Source: Thaumasiovibrio subtropicus
Lineage (GTDB): Bacteria > Pseudomonadota > Gammaproteobacteria > Enterobacterales > Vibrionaceae
NCBI RefSeq assembly: GCF_019703835.1
Contig: NZ_AP023054.1
Location: 620,001 to 684,000 of the forward strand
DNA: 64,000 nt
Direction of reading: 5' to 3'
Positions within the stretch are counted from its first letter, which is position 1. Each line of letters begins with the position of its first letter. Below the pieces are notes generated by a model. It saw only the letters and a list, made by a program, of their open reading frames with translations, was not told the origin of the DNA and ran no database searches. Of this stretch, positions 23,470 to 32,500 are shown one piece after another. Position numbers and translations under genes: made by a program.

Positions 23470-23515
23470 GATCGCGATGATATCAGTGTTACGTTCCATG
23501 GAACTTAACGTGCGG

Positions 23516-26074
23516 TTAAAGCAACTTCTTTAAGCGGTAAAGTTCGTCTAACGCTTGGCGTGGTGTGAGGTTGTCAGGATCAATCTTAGATAGCAACAGT
23601 TCCACTTCACTTGGTTCAGGCAACAAAGAGAGCTGAGTCTCCTGGCGTGGAGCAGTGTGCGCTTGTGGTGCTTGATGGGTCTCAAGCTCACGCAGTTTGG
23701 CTTTAGCATTCTTGATGACAGATTTAGGGACGCCAGCAAGCCCAGCGACCGCTAAACCATAGGATTTGCTCGCTGCCCCTTCCTGGACCGCATGCATAAA
23801 GGCAATCTCATCACCATGCTCAACCGCATCAAGGTGAACATTGGCCAACCCTTGTAACAAATTTGGTAACTCTGTTAGTTCGAAATAGTGCGTCGCAAAT
23901 AGTGTCATTGCTTTGATCTTATCGGCTAGCCATTCCGCACTGGCCCAAGCAAGAGAGAGACCATCGTAGGTGCTCGTTCCTCGCCCTATCTCATCCATCA
24001 ACACTAAGCTATTTTGCGTCGCATTATGCAAAATATTTGCAGTTTCAGTCATCTCGACCATGAAAGTTGAACGCCCAGACGCAAGGTCATCAGATGCACC
24101 AATACGGGTAAAGATACGGTCTAGAGGACCTATCTCAGCACTTTCCGCTGGAACGAAGCTGCCAACATGCGCAAGCAATGCAATCAAAGCAGTTTGGCGC
24201 ATGTAAGTCGATTTACCACCCATATTGGGTCCGGTAATGACTAGCATACGTCGATTAGGATTGAGTGCGATTGGGTTAGCAATGAAAGGCTCATCTAAGA
24301 CCTGCTCAACCACTGGGTGTCGGCCTGCTGTAATCTGGATGCCGCTGTTTTCTGTCAACTGAGGCCGACAGTAGTTGAGGCTATCTGCGCGCTCCGCTAA
24401 GTTACTCAATACATCCAGTTCTGCTAAAGACGCTGCGAGGTTTTGCAGTGCTTCAAGGTGTGGCAGCAGTTGATCAAATAATGCTTCCCACAATTTCTTC
24501 TCGAGTGCCAATGCTTTTGACTTTGAGCTGAGGACTTTGTCTTCATGCTCTTTTAGTTCAGGAATGATGTAACGTTCAGCATTCTTTAGTGTTTGGCGAC
24601 GAATGTAGTGGCTTGGTACTCGGTCGCTTTGGCCTCGGCTAACTTGGATGTAGAAGCCATGGACATTGTTGTAGCCGACTTTAAGCGTATCGATATCGTG
24701 TCGCTCACGTTCATCGGCTTCGAGTTTTTCAAGATAGTCGGTTGCGCCTTGCGCTAATGCTCGCCATTCATCAAGTTCGGCATCATATCCTTCAGCGATG
24801 ACCCCGCCCTCTCGAATAACCACGGGCGGATTTTCTTTAATAGCGTTTTGCAATAATTCGGCAAGTGCTGGTTGTGGTTGGGCGAGCTGAGTCAATGCTT
24901 GCAAGTGCGGTGTTTGCAGGCTCTCGAGAGTGATGGCAAGCTCAGGTAACTGTTGAAGCGCATTGCGCATTCTTGCAAGGTCGCGCGGTCGCGCTGAACG
25001 CAGCGCCAATCGTGCAAGAATACGTTCTAAGTCACCTATGGTACGCAACTGAGGTGCTAGCTCGGCAAATAATGCACTCTCTTTTAATTCGGTGATAGCA
25101 TCTAAACGCGCGTTGAGTACTTGCTGCTTTCGGATTGGTTGATGTAGCCAGCGTTTCAAAAGGCGGCTTCCCATTGGGGTCGCTGTATGGTCAAGCACCT
25201 CTGCGAGAGTGTTGTCCGTGCCGCCAGATAGATTGTGGGTAATTTCAAGATTACGTCGCGTTGCCGCATCTAGGATCACTGCGTCGTCCCTGCGCTCCAT
25301 CGATAAACTGCGGATATGCGGTAATGCGGTTCGTTGGGTATCTTTAACATACTGTAGCAAACAGCCTGCAGCACAAAGGCCATGGCTAGCATTCTCAACA
25401 CCAAAACCGACAAGGTCACGGGTGCCAAACTGTTTATTTAACTGGGTACGTGATGTGTCTAAATCAAACTCCCAGACCGGTCTGCGCCGCAAACCGCGTT
25501 GCTCCTCGATAAGCGAGAGAAATGCGAAATCTTCAGGGTACAGTAACTCGGCGGGTTGGGTTCGTTGCAACTCGGCCAGTAAGGTCTCTTCTGTTTCGGG
25601 TTCGCTTAACAAGAAGCGCCCTGATGTTATATCGAGAGTGGCATAGCCAAAGCGATCATTGTGATGATAGAGAGCGGCGATCAAGTTATCTTGACGCTCA
25701 CTCAGTAAAGCTTCATCACTCACTGTACCCGGCGTCACAATGCGAACCACTTGTCGCTCTACTGGCCCCTTACTTGTTGCGGGGTCGCCGATTTGCTCGC
25801 AGATAGCAACAGACTCTCCCAACTGGACAAGTTTGGCAAGGTAGCCTTCAACCGCATGAAATGGAACGCCAGCCATCGGAATTGGCTGACCATTAGAGCT
25901 GCCCCTTTTGGTGAGCGAGATATCGAGTAGCTGAGATGCACGTTTGGCATCATCAAAAAAGAGTTCGTAAAAATCGCCCATGCGATAAAACAGCAAAACC
26001 TCCGGGTTTTCAGATTTTATCCGGAGGTACTGTTGCATCATCGGGGTGTGTTTTTCATTCGATTTTGCGGTCAC
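23516..26074 (-). CDS. mutS: DNA mismatch repair ATPase MutS
   Basis: An 852-residue mismatch sensor (E. coli 853). The N-terminal mismatch-stacking motif GDFYELF places the intercalating phenylalanine at residue 35. The ATPase core near residues 610-780 has Walker [16 protein letters not shown], Walker [16 protein letters not shown] and the [10 protein letters not shown] loop. A C-terminal helix-turn-helix and a beta-clamp-like tail (TQLSLLPE) follow. It is convergent with rpoS and flanked on its 5' side by a variable AT-rich gap, as in other genomes where mutS-rpoS neighbours an insertion-prone site. Confidence 0.98.
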   Translation of the reverse strand: MTAKSNEKHTPMMQQYLRIKSENPEVLLFYRMGDFYELFFDDAKRASQLLDISLTKRGSSNGQPIPMAGVPFHAVEGYLAKLVQLGESVAICEQIGDPATSKGPVERQVVRIVTPGTVSDEALLSERQDNLIAALYHHNDRFGYATLDITSGRFLLSEPETEETLLAELQRTQPAELLYPEDFAFLSLIEEQRGLRRRPVWEFDLDTSRTQLNKQFGTRDLVGFGVENASHGLCAAGCLLQYVKDTQRTALPHIRSLSMERRDDAVILDAATRRNLEITHNLSGGTDNTLAEVLDHTATPMGSRLLKRWLHQPIRKQQVLNARLDAITELKESALFAELAPQLRTIGDLERILARLALRSARPRDLARMRNALQQLPELAITLESLQTPHLQALTQLAQPQPALAELLQNAIKENPPVVIREGGVIAEGYDAELDEWRALAQGATDYLEKLEADERERHDIDTLKVGYNNVHGFYIQVSRGQSDRVPSHYIRRQTLKNAERYIIPELKEHEDKVLSSKSKALALEKKLWEALFDQLLPHLEALQNLAASLAELDVLSNLAERADSLNYCRPQLTENSGIQITAGRHPVVEQVLDEPFIANPIALNPNRRMLVITGPNMGGKSTYMRQTALIALLAHVGSFVPAESAEIGPLDRIFTRIGASDDLASGRSTFMVEMTETANILHNATQNSLVLMDEIGRGTSTYDGLSLAWASAEWLADKIKAMTLFATHYFELTELPNLLQGLANVHLDAVEHGDEIAFMHAVQEGAASKSYGLAVAGLAGVPKSVIKNAKAKLRELETHQAPQAHTAPRQETQLSLLPEPSEVELLLSKIDPDNLTPRQALDELYRLKKLL

Positions 26075-26604
26075 AAGTTTGGCCTGTTGCTGCGTTCTTA
26101 TTGGGGCTAAGGATACGTGAATCGGCTAGTCCGAGCAAAGGTAATCCGAGAGCTGGGAGTGAAAGTGGAGTGGTTAGATTAGCGCGCGGCTAAGCGGTAA
26201 GATGTTGATGAATTGTTGGTGTGAAGTAATAAATAATGCCTTCTCAATGAAGCGCTGAATTGGGGCCAAAAAACGGCAGTGGAAAAATGTCAGGTTTGTT
26301 TATTTTAAAAGTATGAAAAAGTAGTGATAAGGCCATTTGTTGCAGCTGTTTCAAGGTTTTTATGGTGCTGATTTATTGAATTGCGAAATCTTACTGTTAA
26401 TAACATGTTTGTCAGTTACATTAATATCGTGACAGATGTCAATTTATTATTTTAAAGAGTGTTAGTAACATAGAATACGGATGATTTTATTTGAAGTCAG
26501 TCGTTATATTAGTTCGTCCTAGTTGGCATTTTAGTTTTTAGATGTATTTTCATCTTGGTTCAAACAGCACTTACTCGGTGCTTCAATCACTATAGAGGCA
26601 TGAG
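26075..26604. other. AT-rich intergenic region between mutS and the flotillin locus
   Basis: This 530-base gap separates divergent genes. The first 130 bases are near average composition and must carry the mutS promoter. From about 26200 to 26600 it is clearly AT-rich, with no ORF above 20 codons that I would support. It holds the TGTCA/TGACA repeats at 26410-26441 and presumably the promoter of the operon starting at 26605. No canonical sigma-70 pair stands out. Confidence 0.7.
26430..26441. promoter_or_regulatory. Candidate operator palindrome TGACA-N2-TGTCA
   Basis: TGACAGATGTCA is a five-base inverted repeat with a two-base spacer, and a further TGTCA half-site lies 20 bases upstream (26410-26414). 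It sits about 165 bases before the first gene of the flotillin locus. I do not recognise the cognate regulator, and the match may be chance. Confidence 0.3.
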
Positions 26605-27219
26605 ATGGATACAGCTTCATTCCTATCAGTTCTAACGTCCTTTCCGACAAATATCTTTTTTGTTCCGTTCGTCATACTCTTTTTTGTTATGGCCATCGAC
26701 ATGGTTTTTGATTTTGCCGATGCTGCATTTGGAGAGCTTGATTTTTTTGATTTTGACGCGGAAACCGGCGGTAGTTTACTGATCCCTCCTGTGCTCTCTC
26801 ATGTCCCATTAGCGGTAGCTTTATGTGTCACTTTCTTTGTTGGTACGGTAATGAGCTACTACGTGGACACCTTGGCGCTTGTGCATTTAGAGGGTGTCGT
26901 TGCCACTGCTGCAAAAATTGCTACTGTTCCGGTTAGCGCAATCGCGTCTTTGCACGTGGCATCATGGCTGCTTAAGCCTTTGCAGCCGCTGTTTGATAAG
27001 GAGAAAACTTTCGCTACCGTAAATTACATTGGTATGAGAGCGCGCGTGCATAGCAGCACAGTGACTCAAGAGCGCGGAGAAGTGGTGGTGACACATCAAG
27101 GCAATGAATATTTGCTGGATGTTGTTGCAGAGACCTCTGCCCCAATGGCTTACGGGGATGAAGTTGTCATTCTCTCGAAAGTTGAAGACTCGAAAAACTA
27201 TGTCGTTACCAAAATTTAA
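26605..27219 (+). CDS. YqiJ-like inner-membrane protein with C-terminal OB-fold
   Basis: A 204-residue protein with three hydrophobic helices (about residues 17-37, 68-88 and 97-120) and an acidic loop between the first two (FGELDFFDFDAETGG). A soluble C-terminal part (about 135-204) resembles the NfeD/YqiJ OB-fold (YIGMRARVHSSTVTQERGEV to GDEVVILSKVEDSKNYVV). Proteins of this type are encoded with flotillins (E. coli yqiJ-yqiK; nfeD-flotillin pairs) and are thought to assist membrane microdomain assembly. The next gene is indeed a flotillin, 28 bases downstream. It is the first gene of a five-gene locus. The family assignment is by layout and context, so moderately sure. Confidence 0.8.
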   Translation: MDTASFLSVLTSFPTNIFFVPFVILFFVMAIDMVFDFADAAFGELDFFDFDAETGGSLLIPPVLSHVPLAVALCVTFFVGTVMSYYVDTLALVHLEGVVATAAKIATVPVSAIASLHVASWLLKPLQPLFDKEKTFATVNYIGMRARVHSSTVTQERGEVVVTHQGNEYLLDVVAETSAPMAYGDEVVILSKVEDSKNYVVTKI

Positions 27220-27247
27220 AATGAAAAATTAGAAAAAGGAGCTCTAC

Positions 27248-29455
27248 ATGTCATACCAAAGCGGGATGCAACTATCGCCCGGGATGATATTCTTATTTGT
27301 TGGCGTATTAGTTCTATTAATTGTCCTGATATTTTTGACATCTAGATATAAAAAAGTACGTAACGAAGGTGAATCACTGATCGTTAACGGCGTGAATCGT
27401 ACACGTGCATCGCTAACGGGTACCTTTGTGTGGCCAGTCGTTAACCGATACGAGTATATGGATATTACTCGTAAGAAGATTTCGGTTGTGCGAAGCGGCC
27501 GCAAAGATCAAGAAGGCGAAGAATATGAAGGCCTTCACTGTCGCGATAATATCCGTACCGATATTAAAGTTGATTTCTATATAGGCGTTAACCACGAAGA
27601 AGACGACATTGTTCGTGTTGCAAAACTCTTTACTGCGGATGGCGCTTCAGATCTTGAGCGTTTAAAAGAGCACTTCCAACCCAAGTTCTCTGAAGCATTA
27701 AAAACGGCAGTTAAGCAGTTTGAGTTCGAGGAACTGTTAACGAATCGTCGTGCGTTCCGTGATGCCGTGGTCGAAGTGATCGGCAGCGAAATGGATGGGT
27801 TTAAAATCTATGATGTGGTTATCGATAAAATTGACCAAACCGCATTGGATGCGCATAACGAAAACAACATCTTGGATGTCGAGGGTATTCGTAAGATCTC
27901 GGCTATCACTGCCGAGAAGAACACGCAAACCAATGCAATTCGCCAAGATGAGATGACGACGCGTAAGAAGAAAGACGTTGAAGCTGAAGCGAACCGTCTG
28001 CAACTGGATAAGCAAGAGCAAGAAAGCCAAGCGCGTATCAAGCGTGAAATTGACATTATCCGCGCCCAAGAGCAAGCGTTGTCGGAAGAGAAGCGCCAAG
28101 AATATGAGCGCGTGATGTCCGTTGCTCGTCTAGAAACGGAAGAAGAAGTCTCTAAGAAACGTGAAAGCGTAGAGATGGAAGTTGAAATGACGCGCATCGC
28201 TAACCAGCGTCAAGTTGCGATTCAGCAAGAAGAGCTTAATCGCTCTGTAGAAACAGAGAAAGTGCGCACTGCCGCGGACGTCGCTCAGCGTGAAATGGAA
28301 AAAGACACTACCGTTGAAGAAGCGATGAAGTCAGTTGCTGAGATGCGCTCTCAGCGTGTGGAAATCGAGCGTAAAATTGCGCGTGAAGAGGAAGAAACCG
28401 AGAACTTACGTGTTAACGAACAAGTGAACCGTAAGAAACGCGTCAGCATGGTAGAGGCTGAAGCACTGGCTGAAGCGAAACAGTTGGAGCTGCTTGTCGC
28501 AACACGTGCTGAGAAAGAAGCGGCCAAAGAACGTTCTGAGCGTCTATTGATTGAGAAAGATGCAGAGCTGAAAGCGCGTACACGTGAAGCGGAAAATGAG
28601 CTAGCGGTGAAGAGTCGTGAAGCAGAAGCGGCGCAAGTGGTCACCGTTAAGCAAGCGGAAGCGGAAGCCATTGCAACTGAAAAAGCAGCGGAAGCCGAGC
28701 AGGTTGCCCGCTTGAAGCAAGCGGAAGCTGAACTGGATGCCTCTCAGAAAGAAGCAGAAGCGGCTTACATCAAGCAAGAGCGTGATGCTGCGGGTAAAGA
28801 GCGCATGGCTCAAGCTGAACGTGAGCACATCAGTGCGACAGGTCTAGCGCAAGTCGAGGTGGATCGTGAGCGCGCGATTGCGATTCGCGAGACGGGTGAA
28901 GCGGAAGCCTTTGCGCTTCAGAGCACAGGTGAAGCGGAAGCGGAAGCGCTACGTGCGAAAGGCCTTGCGGAAGCAGAAGCGCAAACGGCGCGTCTGGAAG
29001 CGACTCAGAAGTCGGACGAACACACACGCGAGCACGACAAATGGGTACTACAACTGCAACAAGAGAAAGAGCTGGAGTTTGCACGTATCGAAGCGCAGCG
29101 TGATATTTCTGGTGAAAGCGCCCGTGCGTTGGCAGAGGCATTGGCATCTGCAGATATCAAACTCTTTGGTGGCGAAGGCATGGAGCAAATGCGCCGTACT
29201 GTTATCGATGCTGCGGCTATGGATAACAAGTTCAATGAGTCGAAAGTGCTTAACCCATTGGTTTCTGAGTACATGAGCGGCGAGCGTAGCTTGCCTCAAG
29301 ACATCAAAGATATCTTGGAAAATACCGAAATGAAGAGCAGCGACCTTAGCAATGTCGCGCTAGCGAGTTTGCTAAACGCAGAAGGTGGCGCAACGGAGTT
29401 GTTGAAGAAAATTCAAAGCTCAATGAGCAGCGGCGCTTCAGACGCTAAATCTTAA
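27248..29455 (+). CDS. Flotillin/YqiK-like SPFH membrane scaffold, extended coiled coil
   Basis: A 735-residue protein with one N-terminal membrane helix (about residues 11-30) and an SPFH/band-7 domain (about 35-215). A very long charged helical stalk (about 220-640) is dominated by Glu/Ala/Lys/Arg, with flotillin-type EAEA and KAEAE repeats such as TGEAEAEALRAKGLAEAEAQ. A less charged C-terminal tail (about 645-735) follows. It is well longer than E. coli YqiK (553). Flotillins oligomerise into membrane microdomains that recruit signalling, secretion or stress proteins. Good RBS AAAAAGGAG upstream. Neighbours suggest it scaffolds the AAA+ ATPase, PLD-like and TelA-like proteins; that is inference. 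Confidence 0.9.
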   Translation: MSYQSGMQLSPGMIFLFVGVLVLLIVLIFLTSRYKKVRNEGESLIVNGVNRTRASLTGTFVWPVVNRYEYMDITRKKISVVRSGRKDQEGEEYEGLHCRDNIRTDIKVDFYIGVNHEEDDIVRVAKLFTADGASDLERLKEHFQPKFSEALKTAVKQFEFEELLTNRRAFRDAVVEVIGSEMDGFKIYDVVIDKIDQTALDAHNENNILDVEGIRKISAITAEKNTQTNAIRQDEMTTRKKKDVEAEANRLQLDKQEQESQARIKREIDIIRAQEQALSEEKRQEYERVMSVARLETEEEVSKKRESVEMEVEMTRIANQRQVAIQQEELNRSVETEKVRTAADVAQREMEKDTTVEEAMKSVAEMRSQRVEIERKIAREEEETENLRVNEQVNRKKRVSMVEAEALAEAKQLELLVATRAEKEAAKERSERLLIEKDAELKARTREAENELAVKSREAEAAQVVTVKQAEAEAIATEKAAEAEQVARLKQAEAELDASQKEAEAAYIKQERDAAGKERMAQAEREHISATGLAQVEVDRERAIAIRETGEAEAFALQSTGEAEAEALRAKGLAEAEAQTARLEATQKSDEHTREHDKWVLQLQQEKELEFARIEAQRDISGESARALAEALASADIKLFGGEGMEQMRRTVIDAAAMDNKFNESKVLNPLVSEYMSGERSLPQDIKDILENTEMKSSDLSNVALASLLNAEGGATELLKKIQSSMSSGASDAKS

Positions 29456-29476
29456 TTCGTTATTCCCATTGCTAAT

Positions 29477-29504
29477 TACCCACCCCGTTTTCGCGGGGTG
29501 GGTA
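29477..29504 (+). promoter_or_regulatory. Strong intercistronic hairpin before the AAA+ ATPase gene
   Basis: TACCCACCCCG (29477-29487) pairs perfectly with CGGGGTGGGTA (29494-29504). There is no T run: AAAGG, the ribosome-binding site of the next gene, follows within three bases. It is likely to protect the upstream message end or limit translation or read-through into the ATPase gene. Confidence 0.75.
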
Positions 29505-29517
29505 TAAAGGTATCAGC

Positions 29518-32500
29518 ATGTCAGAAACCACTTCTCAGGCTGTCACCGAAGGCGGCGCATATGAAGTCCTCAAGAATCGCCTTCTTCAACAAGGCAGCCA
29601 TCTAAAATCCATTGCCCAACAGTTTAACCAGGATCGCCAAGAGGTCTTTGGTGGCCAAGAGCTAGACCTTATCGGTAAAGCCAATGTCCAGACTGAAGCG
29701 CGTTGTATCCCTGTCGATATGGCGCAAGTGAATGGGCAGCTGTTGTTTGGTTATCAAGTTACCGTTGGCATGAAAGCGAGCCCATCGCTTTCTGATGTAT
29801 TCGGTCTTTATCAACTTCATGAAAACGAAGGCATGTTCCGGGTAGAACCTTTGCCAGTCGATAAGAGTTTTCTTGCCGACGAACGTTTCTTACATGAATT
29901 GAATGAACTGTTTACATATTACAGTGATGCCAAATTGTCGCAGATCGCGCGACAAGAAAATGTTCTCTACATTGCATTCCAAATCGGTATGCGCGCGGAA
30001 GACAGGAAGGTTTTCCGATTCCAATTAAATAAAAACTCGGTTGAGTACCTCGATGCCAATGGCCACCAGACATTGCAAGGTGCGCAGCAACATGACTTTG
30101 AGTGGACACCAACAACGCGAGCCGATCACCTGTTAGGGACTCACCCGCACGTCTCGATCAAAGATAAGCTCTTTGTTGAGTGTGTCGGCGGCGATCTTAC
30201 CATTAAAGTGGAAGATAATACGGAAGACGGAAAAGGGATCTACAACGAGCCGGTTGAAGATCTTCACCAAAGTGTGGCTGATGCGGACATTGAGTATGCG
30301 TTTATTGGCGATTTGATTGCCTTAAAGATCCTACCAAACCGAGAAAAAGAGTACCGTTACTTCATTTTTAATCCGTTGACGCAAAAAGTGATTCGTGTCG
30401 ATGCATTACAGGTGTCAGCGAAATCACTACCTGAAGATCACGGTATTCTCTATTCACACGGTTATGTGCTCACTAACGGCGAAAGTAAGCAGCTAGACAT
30501 GGATTGGGAGAACTTACGCTTCTTCCAACGCATCGCGTCACCCAATGGTGAAGATATGCTTTATGTCTTCTTCAATATTCGTGATGGTTACTATGTTATT
30601 TACACCTATAACATGATTGAGAAGCGCTTTTCTGCGCCGCTTGATAGTCACGGCTTGAGTCTCTACTCCGATGGCCGCATGTTGGTGTTTCAAGTTTCAG
30701 ATAACGCTGAAGCCTCTACTATCCATCCGCTACGGATCTGGGAGACGCCGTTCTCAACGCAGGATTACTACACATCGCACCAAAGTGCGGGCGATAAAAC
30801 CAGTCCGCTGTTTAATCTCGGTAATGCTGAACTGGTTCGAGCGCTGTCTTCCGTGCTCTCGGTATGCCATTTAGCGCAGACAGAAGAGGTCACACAAGCG
30901 GCTTATGAAGCCTTGCTGAAGCAATCACAAGCGACGTTAGATCACTATCATTGGCTAAATCATGACTATGCCAATGGCATTGGTGATGCGATTCACGCTG
31001 TGATGGATACATCGCATAAGATCATTGATGAGTTTGCCAAAGTGTTGCAGATGCAAGCGCATGCATTGGAAGCTCTGGAAACAGAGTCTGCGGCGGTTCA
31101 TCAGCTTACAGGCAAGATCAAACTGGCCCCTAAGTATGATGCGAAAGCGCTGCTAACCTTGCTTGCTGAGTTAAAGCAACAGACGGGGAGCACCATGGTC
31201 TTGCAGCAACAGCATTATGTTGATGTTGAGGCTGTTGATACGCTGTTGGCCGAACTTGATGAGCATCGTCAATACCTCAATGAGCTGCTGCTTTCTCTGT
31301 TGCAAAAAGAAGAGGCTTACCAGCCTTTTAAGGTTGCCATCACTAAGATTGAAGACCAACTGGTTGAGGTGGATAAAACCGCTGAACTGCAAGCATTGCA
31401 AGAGGAAGTTGAAAAACTTCGTGATGAGCTTGCCCTTGTCTCAGAAGAAGTGACTGAGATAGAAACCGACGATCCGACACAAGCAACACGGATCCTCGAT
31501 CTCACTACGGAAGTGACGACCATGTTGAACACAGTTTCTGCGAAACTGCGTATCCGACATGAAAGCTTGCAAAACGACGAAGTAAAAGCAGAGTTTAGCG
31601 CGCAATTTAAGTTGCTGTCACAATCTGTTAGCAGTGCGATGGAGCAAGCGACATCGCCTGAGGAGTGTGATAACCAATTAGCGAAATTGATAGGTCAGTT
31701 AGAGAAGCTCGAATCCCGTTTTGCGGATTTTGATGAATTTCTCGGTGAAATCTATACCAAACGCGATGAAATTCAATCGACACTTGAAAACCATAAGCAA
31801 CAGCTCGTTGCCGCACAGCAGCGCCGAGTACAAAACTTGCTCCAAGCTGCGAACGTCACGCTCAACAGCGTAGAAAAACGTGTTTCGCGTTTTGAAGATG
31901 TCGCCGGCCTTAATAGCTACTTCTCAACCGATGCGATGGTGATTAAAGTAAATCAGCTCGCGGAGTCGATTCGAGAGTTGGGAGATAGCGTTAAAGCGGA
32001 CAGTGTTGAAAGTAAACTGAAGTCGCTAAAAGATCAGTCATTGCGCGCATTGCGCGACAATCAAGATATCTTTGAACAAGGCGGCAAGGTACTGCGTCTT
32101 GGTAAGCATCGATTCAGTGTGAATCAGCAATCGCTCGATCTGTCATTGATTGACAACAACAACCAATTGTCGCTGCATATTTCGGGCACCGACTTTTATC
32201 AACCGATCACCGACGAAACCTTCCTGCAACTGCAGAGCCTTTCACAGTTAGACGTTGCCTCTGAAACACCGAGTTTGTATCGCGGTGAATACCTTGCGTA
32301 TTTGATGTTTACTCTGATTGAGGCGGAGCCTGAAAAGTATGGCCTACCTCAACTACTTGTTGCGAGTAAAGAAGGCCAATTACTTAACCTGGTACAACAA
32401 GTCGCGGCGCCACGTTATCAAGAAGGCTATGTTAAGGGGATTCATGACCATGATGCCGCGAAAATGTTGGAAGCCCTGCTGCCCATTTATGAACAAGCGG

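Noticed and set aside
25209..25646. 145-residue plus-strand frame inside mutS
   Set aside because: Antisense shadow of a conserved gene with a basic, low-information composition.
26075..26300. Possible CsrB-type small RNA because barA and csrA are in the window
   Set aside because: Only a few scattered GGA triplets occur, without the repeated GGA-in-loop pattern or a terminator.
26523..26540. Possible sigma-54 promoter (TGGCAT then TTTTT)
   Set aside because: The GC of the -12 element is missing, so the match to TGGCAC-N5-TTGCA is too poor.
28351..28828. Long minus-strand frames inside the flotillin gene (Ser/Ala/Leu-rich)
   Set aside because: They are by-products of the Glu/Ala/Lys-rich coiled coil on the plus strand, which has few stop codons in antisense.
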